Shown: positions 6,815 to 12,036 of the stretch, in pieces
Position numbering within the stretch: the stretch's first letter is position 1
How the letters are laid out: the number at the start of each line of letters is the position of its first letter
Source: JASHVB01 sp049522565
GTDB taxonomy: Bacteria; Pseudomonadota; Alphaproteobacteria; Acetobacterales; Acetobacteraceae
Direction of reading: 5' to 3'
Assembly (NCBI GenBank): GCA_049522565.1
Contig: JBEKNT010000197.1
Location: 1 to 12,036 of the forward strand
DNA: 12,036 bases
Notes under the pieces: generated by a model
Told to the model about the DNA's origin: nothing
The model's input: only the letters and a program-made list of their open reading frames with translations
Database searches by the model: none
Program-made: the position numbers and the translations under genes

Positions 6815-8047
6815 ATGGACTTCGACGATACACCTGAAGAAGCCGCGTTTCGCGCCGAGGCACGCGCCTTCCTGAATGCCAGTTTCCCCCGCAAGCAACG
6901 GAGCGGCGGCGCGCATCGCTACGGCGACACGGACGCGGCGGAAATCGCTCGCGCCAAGGCGTGGCAGGCGAAGAAGGCCGACGCCGGTTTCGCCGGCATC
7001 ACCTGGCCGAAGGAATGGGGCGGTCGCGGCGGCACGCCGATGCAGCAGATCATCTGGAACCAGGAGGAAGCCGAGTACGAAGTTCCGCACAATGTCTTCC
7101 TGATCGGCCTGGGCATGTGCATCCCCACCATGATCGCCTATGCGCGGCCCGAGCAATTGCAGCGCTATGTGCGTCCCGCGCTGCGCGGCGAGGAGATCTG
7201 GTGCCAGCTCTTTTCCGAACCCGCCGGCGGCTCGGACGTGGCAGGCCTGCGCACCCGCGCGGAAAAGCGCGGCGACGCATGGGTGATCAACGGCCAGAAG
7301 ATCTGGACCTCCGGCGCGCACTACTCCGATTATGGCCTGCTGCTGACGCGCAGCGATCCGACGGTGCAGAAGCACGCGGGGCTGACGGCGTTCTTCATCG
7401 ACATGCACGCGCCGGGGGTGGAGGTGCGGCCGATCCACCAGATGTCCGGCGCATCGAACTTCAACGAGGTGTTCTTTACCGACCTGCGCGTGCCGGATGC
7501 GCAGCGGCTTGGCGCGCCGGGCGCGGGCTGGAAGGTGGCGATCACCACGCTGATGAACGAGCGGCTGGCGGTCGGCGAAATCCGCCGGCCGGACTTGCAG
7601 GATCTGATCGAGTTGGCTCGCTCGGTGGAACTGGACGGGCGTCCGGCGATCGCCGATCCGTCGGTGCGCGAACGTATCGCGGATTGGCACGCGAAGTCGC
7701 AAGGGCTGACCTACACGCGGTTTCGCATCCTCACCGCGCTGTCGCGCGGGGCGACGCCGGGGCCGGAGAATTCGATCGCCAAGGTGGTCAACGCCGCCAA
7801 GTTGCAGGAGATCGCCTCGTTCGGGATGGATCTGCTGGGCATGGCGGGTGGCGTGATGGATCCGGAGCTGGCGCCGATGCACGCGATGTTCCAGGACGCG
7901 CTGCTGTCGTCGCCCAGCCATCGGATTGCCGGCGGGACTGACGAGATCCTGCGCAACATCATTGCCGAGCGCGTGCTCGGGTTGCCGGGGGATGTGCGCG
8001 TGGACAAGGATGTGGCGTTCAATCAATTGCCGGGCGGGAGTCGATAG
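6815..8047 (+). CDS. Acyl-CoA dehydrogenase family protein, probable catalytic subunit
   Basis: This 410-residue protein is an acyl-CoA dehydrogenase of the FadE type, which would oxidise a saturated acyl-CoA to the enoyl-CoA using FAD. The middle domain is complete: QLFSEPAGGSDVAGL (131-145) and INGQKIWTSGAHYSDYG (158-174), with the flavin-contacting W164-T165-S166. Glu249 in LMNERLAVGE fits the helix position of the catalytic Glu in isovaleryl-CoA dehydrogenase and in the catalytic ChsE subunits. The C-terminus has IAGGTDEILRNIIAERVLGL (371-390). It lacks the R-F-G...Q flavin segment of the usual C-terminal domain, which is present in the upstream partner. The two therefore look complementary and are probably an alpha2-beta2 complex (inference). 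AGGAG (6802-6806) eight bases before the ATG supports the start. The stop is followed after 16 bases by the second composite repeat. Confidence 0.9.
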   Translation: MDFDDTPEEAAFRAEARAFLNASFPRKQRSGGAHRYGDTDAAEIARAKAWQAKKADAGFAGITWPKEWGGRGGTPMQQIIWNQEEAEYEVPHNVFLIGLGMCIPTMIAYARPEQLQRYVRPALRGEEIWCQLFSEPAGGSDVAGLRTRAEKRGDAWVINGQKIWTSGAHYSDYGLLLTRSDPTVQKHAGLTAFFIDMHAPGVEVRPIHQMSGASNFNEVFFTDLRVPDAQRLGAPGAGWKVAITTLMNERLAVGEIRRPDLQDLIELARSVELDGRPAIADPSVRERIADWHAKSQGLTYTRFRILTALSRGATPGPENSIAKVVNAAKLQEIASFGMDLLGMAGGVMDPELAPMHAMFQDALLSSPSHRIAGGTDEILRNIIAERVLGLPGDVRVDKDVAFNQLPGGSR

Positions 8048-8063
8048 ATGATCGGAATCGCAA

Positions 8064-8215
8064 ACCTCTCCCGCCTACGGCGGGAGAGGTCGATGGTGCA
8101 AAGCACTGAGGGTGGGGGTGATCGGGTCGGCGCGGTGCAGGTAGAGCGAGGTGACCCGGTCACCCTCACCCTCGCCGCTAACGCGTCTCGACCTCTCCCG
8201 CTTCGCGGGCGAGGT
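8064..8215. repeat. Composite palindromic repeat, full copy 2
   Basis: The left hairpin is ACCTCTCCCGCC (8064-8075) with GGCGGGAGAGGT (8079-8090), 12 perfect pairs and loop TAC. A small hairpin GGTGC-AAA-GCACT (8095-8107) follows. The central stem pairs 8108-8128 with 8153-8173, about 19 of 21 positions. The right hairpin is CCTCTCCCGC (8192-8201) with GCGGGCGAGG (8205-8214), one mismatch. Order, strand and spacing match the copy at 5484-5667 apart from the extra hairpin there. The gap between the second dehydrogenase and the Ltp2-like gene consists almost entirely of this repeat. Confidence 0.85.
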
Positions 8216-8216
8216 G
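8211..8216 (+). promoter_or_regulatory. Ribosome-binding site formed by the repeat end
   Basis: GAGGTG (8211-8216), the last bases of the composite repeat, lies four bases before the ATG at 8221 and is the only plausible Shine-Dalgarno sequence for that gene. The spacing is short but workable. Because the site also forms part of the right hairpin of the repeat, folding of the mRNA could hide it. Confidence 0.5.
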
Positions 8217-8220
8217 TACC

Positions 8221-9402
8221 ATGACCCGCACCCTCCGCGGCCACACCGCGATCGTCGGGATCGGCGAGACGACTTACTACCGCCACGGCCAATCTCCCGA
8301 CGCCGAATTCAAGCTCGCCCTGCAAGCGGTGGTCGCCGCCTGCAAGGATGCCGGCATCAGCCCGCACGACATCGACGGCTTTGCGTCCTACGGCAACGAC
8401 CGCAGCGAAGCCGGCCGCCTCGCTGCGGCGCTCGGCGTCAAAGAACTGCGGTTCTCCAACATGTTCTGGGGCGGTGGCGGCGGCGGCGTGTGCGGCGCGG
8501 TCGGCAATGCCGCGGCGGCGGTGGCCACCGGCATGGCGGACTGCGTCGTTGCGTTCCGTTCCTTGGCGCAAGGCCAGTTCGCGCGTTACGGCCGCGGCAC
8601 CGGTGCGCCGCTCGTCGCGGGGGACGACCAGTTCGTCATCCCCTATGGTGTGATGTCGCCGGCGCAGCGCTTCGCCATGAAGGTGACGCGCTTCATGCAC
8701 GACCACGGCATTCGGCAGGAGGCGCTGCGGGCGATCTCGCTCGCCTGCTACCACCACGCGCAGAACAACCCCAACGCGGTGATGCGCGGCCGGCCGCTGG
8801 ACGAGGCGAAATATGACGCCTCGCGCTGGATCATCGAGCCGTTCTTCCATCTGTTCGATTGCTGCATGGAAAACGACGGCGCCGCCGCGGTGATCGTGGT
8901 GCCGGCCGATCGGGCGCGCGACTTCCCGCACAAGCCGGCCTGGGTGATGGCCTGCGCGCAGGGCTGCGACCATCGCAGCGCCGCGCCGGTGCACAACATG
9001 CCGAACTATCCCAGCTCGCATTTCCGCCAGATCGGGCCTCGGCTTTACGACATGGCCAAGCTCACGCCGGCGGACATGGGCATCGTGCAATGCTACGAGA
9101 ACTTCACCGGCGGCGTGCTGATGAGCCTGGTGGAGCATGGCCTGGTGCGTGCCGAGGAAGCCAACGAATTCCTGGTGCCGGAGAACCTGCTGGCGCCGGA
9201 CGGACGCATGCCGCTGAACACCAGCGGCGGTAACCTCGCGGAGTGCTACATGCATGGGCTGGAACTGGTGAACGAGGCGGTGCGGCAGATTCGCGGCACG
9301 GCGATCAACCAGGTGAAGCGCAACGATGCTGCGATCATCATCGGCGGCCCGATGGTGACGCCGGTCAGTTCCCTCATCCTCGGCTCGGAGGCAGTACTAT
9401 GA
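8221..9402 (+). CDS. Thiolase-superfamily protein, probably Ltp2-like acyl-CoA retro-aldolase
   Basis: This 393-residue protein has the overall pattern of SCP-x/Ltp2 members of the thiolase superfamily: AIVGIGETTYYRHG at the N-terminus, a glycine-rich loop near 84-92, ATGMADCVVAFRS (102-114), MENDGAAAVIV (216-226) and the C-terminal LNTSGGNLAECYMHGLELV (332-350). By my alignment, the nucleophilic Cys of true SCP-x thiolases (NNNCATGS) is replaced by Gly around residue 87, with C91 off position, and the usual C-terminal GHP is replaced by YMHG. Tyr292 (QCYENFT) and Tyr343 (ECYMHG) match tyrosines conserved in Ltp2-type aldolases. I therefore favour retro-aldol cleavage of a beta-hydroxyacyl-CoA over thiolysis; an ordinary thiolase annotation remains possible. 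The ATG lies at the edge of the repeat. The gene overlaps the following DUF35 gene as ATGA, matching the obligate Ltp2-DUF35 partnership. Confidence 0.8.
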   Translation: MTRTLRGHTAIVGIGETTYYRHGQSPDAEFKLALQAVVAACKDAGISPHDIDGFASYGNDRSEAGRLAAALGVKELRFSNMFWGGGGGGVCGAVGNAAAAVATGMADCVVAFRSLAQGQFARYGRGTGAPLVAGDDQFVIPYGVMSPAQRFAMKVTRFMHDHGIRQEALRAISLACYHHAQNNPNAVMRGRPLDEAKYDASRWIIEPFFHLFDCCMENDGAAAVIVVPADRARDFPHKPAWVMACAQGCDHRSAAPVHNMPNYPSSHFRQIGPRLYDMAKLTPADMGIVQCYENFTGGVLMSLVEHGLVRAEEANEFLVPENLLAPDGRMPLNTSGGNLAECYMHGLELVNEAVRQIRGTAINQVKRNDAAIIIGGPMVTPVSSLILGSEAVL

Positions 9403-9836
9403 GCGCTACCTATCTGCCCGAGGGCTTGCCAGCCCCTAACACGGGCGACGCACTAACAGCGCCCTATTGGGAAGCCGCGCGCGCGGGAAAACTGCGCATT
9501 CAGAAGTGCCGCGGTTGCGGGGCCTGGCAATGGGGTCCCGAATGGATCTGCCATCGCTGCCATTCGTTCGACCTGGCGTGGGAGGATGTGGCAGGGCAGG
9601 GACGCATCTACAGCTACCAGCGTCCGCACCATCCGGTGCATCCCGCGCTGAACGGCCACGGCCCGTACATCGCTGTCCTGGTCGAACTCCCGCACGCCGG
9701 CAATGTCCGCATGGTCGGCAACTTGCTCGGCGACCCGCGTCAGGAGGTGCGCATCGGCGCTCCGGTCGCGGCGGTGTTCGAACCGCACGACAACGCCGAT
9801 CCGCCGTTCACGCTGGTGCAGTGGCGGGTCGTGTAG
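9399..9836 (+). CDS. DUF35 zinc-ribbon/OB-fold acyl-CoA-associated protein
   Basis: This 145-residue protein has a short N-terminal helix region, a zinc ribbon with C37-C40 (KCRGCGAW) and C51-C54 (ICHRCHS), and an OB-fold domain (about 60-140) starting WEDVAGQGRIYSYQ and containing PYIAVLVELPHAGNVRMVGNL (motifs PYIAVLVELP and NVRMVGNL). DUF35 proteins bind thiolase-superfamily enzymes; with Ltp2 they are needed for side-chain-cleaving aldolase activity, and elsewhere they pair with acyl-CoA thiolases. The ATG overlaps the stop of the thiolase-like gene (ATGA, 9399-9402), indicating tight coupling and probably a stoichiometric complex. In mycobacteria the DUF35 domain is fused to a hydratase subunit; here it is stand-alone. 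The same frame is open upstream of 9399, but that part is antiparallel in composition to the previous gene's reading and not part of the family. Confidence 0.88.
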   Translation: MSATYLPEGLPAPNTGDALTAPYWEAARAGKLRIQKCRGCGAWQWGPEWICHRCHSFDLAWEDVAGQGRIYSYQRPHHPVHPALNGHGPYIAVLVELPHAGNVRMVGNLLGDPRQEVRIGAPVAAVFEPHDNADPPFTLVQWRVV

Positions 9837-9845
9837 GGCCGCCGT

Positions 9846-9977
9846 TCACGCCGCGGCACGTTGCAGCATGCCGCGCCGCACCTGGTCTTCCTCGATCGGC
9901 ACGAACAGCGCCCGGAAATCGCCCTCGCCGAGACCGTCTTCGCCCTTGCGCTGAATGACCTCGAAAAAGCCGGTCAC
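9846..9977 (-). pseudogene. hppD: C-terminal remnant of 4-hydroxyphenylpyruvate dioxygenase
   Basis: On the minus strand an open frame ending with TGA (9846-9848) encodes VTGFFEVIQRKGEDGLGEGD followed by FRALFVPIEEDQVRRGML and QRAAA, 43 residues. This is the unmistakable C-terminus of 4-hydroxyphenylpyruvate dioxygenase, the enzyme converting 4-hydroxyphenylpyruvate to homogentisate in tyrosine breakdown. It includes the FFEVIQRKG motif with the Glu that is the third iron ligand, and the GEGDFRALF helix; the family's GFGEG reads GLGEG. Upstream (above 9977) family similarity stops, and no other dioxygenase part, start codon or ribosome site is present. Full-length enzymes have about 350 residues, so roughly 85-90% is missing. 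The fragment lies back to back between the DUF35 gene and a secreted-protein gene and is most simply a leftover of a deletion or rearrangement. Confidence 0.85.
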
Positions 9978-10105
9978 ACAGATGCAAAGATGCAATGCCG
10001 GGTGGCATCGCCGCTCTCGAGGATAATTGTTGCGGGAAACCTGGCGTGACGGCTACGGTGTTCGAAACGGCCCTTCAAGAAAGACCAACCGGAGGGAGCG
10101 CAGCG

Positions 10106-10852
10106 ATGGAACACCGTTCCTGCTCGAAGCCGGATCGTACCAGCCGTCGGGCAAGACTGCGGATTGTCGCATGCACGCTGGCGTTGCTGGCGCTGGCGAC
10201 GCAGGCATCCGCCGCACCGCAGGTCGTGTTTGGCAATATCGTGCGGATGCAACCTGGCTGGGTCCGGCTCTACCTCGAGGCCATCGACCCGCCGCCGGCC
10301 GCACAGTTTCAGGTGGTCCCGGGCTGCGCCGCGCCCGGCAACGTCGCTTCCATCACCACGACCGTCAGCGTCGGTACCAACGGGTTCGTCGATTTCAAGG
10401 ACAATCTGACCTGGCTCGCCGACAACGGACTGCCCGCGCCCTGCACGATCACGACGGTCACCGCCAACTTGCTTGGCACTGGCCCCACGCCCGTGCTGCA
10501 AGCAACCGAGGCGGTCAACATCCAGATGGACCTGCCGCTGTCGCATCTGACACCGGACAACACACCGGTCCAACCGACCGGGAGTTCGGTCTCTCTCACG
10601 CCCCCGCCGCCCTATGCCGCCTACCCGCCGTTGCTTCTGGTAGTGAGCACGGTGACAGGGGCATCAGGGCTGGTGCAGGTCCCCGACGGAGCGACGCAGT
10701 ATCCGGTCGGCACCCCGGCGATCGGCTTCGTGGAAGTCGAGGAATTGCCCGCGCGCAGCTCGGTTGGGCAAACCGTCGGGCTGCGCGCCTTGGCGACGTT
10801 TCTGAAGCTGAACGGCACCTGGACCCTCGCGTTCGAACTTGGCGGCGGGTGA
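10106..10852 (+). CDS. Secreted protein of unknown function
   Basis: I do not recognise this 248-residue protein. It starts with a Sec-type signal peptide: positive RRARLR, hydrophobic IVACTLALLALATQ and ASA-AP as probable cleavage site (about residues 36-38). The mature part is rich in T, V, P and G with few charges, with two widely spaced cysteines (in PGCAAPG and APCTITT), consistent with an extracytoplasmic beta-rich domain. A proline stretch (TPPPPYAAYPP) lies near residues 167-177. GGAGGGAG (10091-10098), eight bases before ATG 10106, supports this start over one at 9995, which would add residues unlike a signal sequence. The gene ends with TGA at 10850, but the same reading frame continues with protein-like sequence after two stops. 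It may therefore be the 5' part of a broken larger gene. Confidence 0.6.
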   Translation: MEHRSCSKPDRTSRRARLRIVACTLALLALATQASAAPQVVFGNIVRMQPGWVRLYLEAIDPPPAAQFQVVPGCAAPGNVASITTTVSVGTNGFVDFKDNLTWLADNGLPAPCTITTVTANLLGTGPTPVLQATEAVNIQMDLPLSHLTPDNTPVQPTGSSVSLTPPPPYAAYPPLLLVVSTVTGASGLVQVPDGATQYPVGTPAIGFVEVEELPARSSVGQTVGLRALATFLKLNGTWTLAFELGGG

Positions 10853-10888
10853 GAGCTACAGGACACCTGTGGCCTCGATATCGTCTAA

Positions 10889-12036
10889 CAAGGCATCTGG
10901 CGGTCGCCGCAGCTTCCGGCGGAAATATCCAATCCCGGTCACGACGTTTTCCCCTACTCAGGTTCGACGGAACCGGCCTTGCTATCGGGAATTCCCGGCC
11001 TGGAGATCTACCCGGCGCCGCCGCTGTTCACCGCCGCCAATTATCAGACCTACGTGCTGAACAATCGCGGTGTGCCACTCTGTCTCGATGCTTCCGCGGG
11101 CTGCATGGCGTTGCAGTACGACCAGGCCAATCATGTCCTGAACGCGGTGAATGGCGCGACGATCGCCTTGCTGACCCCGGCGCCGGTGGTCCCGGCACCG
11201 ACCAACCCGCCGGTGATCTCGGTACCCGGCACACCACCCTCCAGCGGCTCAGGGGGCGGGTCGGGTGGCGGCTCTGGTGGGGGGGCGCTTGGCGGCCCCG
11301 TTCTCTCGGGTGTCAACCAGCCTGTCGAGGTCGCCATGGTCTCGACAGCGCTTGACCTTGCCACCATCCCGGGCCGCAAACTCGACGCCCTCAGGGCCAT
11401 GCCCGCGGCTCTGCAAGGCTCGGCGGCACCGACCGCCTCGACAGCCATCACGCGGGACTACCGCCAGGTGCGCCAAAGCCCACAGGAACTGCTGATTTCC
11501 CGTATGGCGGTGCGTCGTACCGCGGTGCGACGTCCGGCCATGATGGGCGCTACGCCCCCGCCCGGCTCTGCCGCCAGCTATGCGTCCCAATGCGTGGTCA
11601 ACGCGCAGATGAACGGGGTCACGCAAACCCCCAGCACATGCAACGGATTGCATGCGAGCCCGTTCGCCTGCCCGACGGTCGTCGATCCAATCAAGGTGGA
11701 CGAACTGGGACCCCCGACCGCCACCACTGCGTCGCTGTATGGCACTATTCCGCCGTACTATGCTGGGCGCGACAACTGGTGGGGCACCTGCGCGACACAC
11801 TCCTCATCGCAGTATATCGAGGCATTGCTCGACAAGTACAGCGACGACCTGGCGGTGAAGCGGCTGATCTACGTCAACGGCGATGCGATCGTCGTGCCGT
11901 CGCCGCGAGTCAGCATCACGTTCTCCGGTGGCCTTGCGCAATGGGTGGAATGGGATGGCATCCATACCGGCGATCCGCCCAACAGTCCGGGCTACAACTA
12001 CGCCCAGAATGAGAACCTGCCTTTATTCCCCGAGGC
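10889..12036 (+). CDS. Long open frame running off the window, unknown secreted-type protein (start unresolved)
   Basis: The frame is open from the codon after TAA (10886-10888) to the window end, 382 codons, and the sequence reads as real protein throughout. It is in the same frame as the upstream secreted protein. Possible starts are TTG 10979, GTG 11054 or ATG 11105, none with a clear ribosome site, and none gives a signal peptide. Regions: an opening with NPGHDVFPYSG and LEIYPAPPLFTAANYQ; a Pro-rich stretch (about 11170-11240); a Gly/Ser linker (11240-11296); an Ala-rich stretch; an Arg-rich RMAVRRTAVRRPAMMG; then a Cys/Trp-containing domain with SQCVVNAQMNG, DNWWGTCATHSSSQYIEALL and FSGGLAQWVEWDG. 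The composition suggests an exported or surface protein, but no family is recognised. It may be the 3' part of a gene split by two nonsense codons, or a separate gene cut by the window edge. Confidence 0.5.
11240..11296 (+). other. Natural Gly/Ser linker-coding tract with a G7 run
   Basis: The frame here encodes SSGSGGGSGGGSGGGALGG, a flexible linker between a Pro-rich stretch and an Ala-rich segment. The DNA has a run of seven G (11279-11285), which can slip during replication and would shift the frame if its length changed. Confidence 0.7.

Noticed and set aside
6557..8026. A 489-codon minus-strand open frame opposite the second dehydrogenase
   Set aside because: No recognisable motif; shadow of a well-supported gene.
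5484..8215. CRISPR array or IS element
   Set aside because: Only two full copies about 2.6 kb apart, no regular spacers, and no transposase gene in the window.
10022..10027. GATAAT as a -10 box for the secreted-protein gene
   Set aside because: No acceptable -35 at 15-18 bases upstream.

Overview
This is a GC-rich window with strong third-position G/C. It fits an alphaproteobacterium, and the style of its intergenic repeats suggests Rhodospirillales, perhaps Acetobacteraceae. That placement is an inference, because the window has no rRNA or other marker gene.

Layout, left to right. (1) An OsmC/Ohr-type peroxidase-like gene on the minus strand (64-564); its last codons and stop lie inside a dispersed palindromic repeat. 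(2) A complete branched-chain amino acid-type (HAAT/Liv) ABC importer on the plus strand: livG (687-1439), livF (1432-2127), then a 258-bp gap with a very long hairpin and a structured leader, then livK (2386-3621), livH (3656-4543) and livM (4545-5477). (3) A composite palindromic repeat (5484-5667). (4) Two adjacent acyl-CoA dehydrogenase genes (5684-6796 and 6815-8047) whose key residues are complementary, as in heteromeric enzymes. (5) A second copy of the composite repeat (8064-8215). (6) A thiolase-superfamily gene without the usual nucleophilic Cys (8221-9402), overlapping a DUF35 zinc-ribbon/OB-fold gene (9399-9836); together they resemble the Ltp2-DUF35 retro-aldolase pair. (7) A minus-strand remnant holding only the last 43 codons of 4-hydroxyphenylpyruvate dioxygenase (9846-9977). 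(8) A secreted protein of unknown function (10106-10852), followed in the same frame, after two stop codons, by a long open frame that runs off the window end (10889-12036).

How the genes may work together (inference). The Liv-type importer would bring in a carboxylate. After CoA activation by a ligase not present here, the paired acyl-CoA dehydrogenases would introduce a double bond. The Ltp2-like/DUF35 pair would then cut a C-C bond of the hydrated product, as in bacterial steroid side-chain degradation. No CoA ligase or hydratase is in the window and the substrate is unknown.

The most notable points are the probable side-chain-cleavage cassette, the composite repeats with paired base changes in a stem, an 11-codon leader frame overlapping the livK start, the dioxygenase remnant, and the secreted-protein locus split by in-frame stops.
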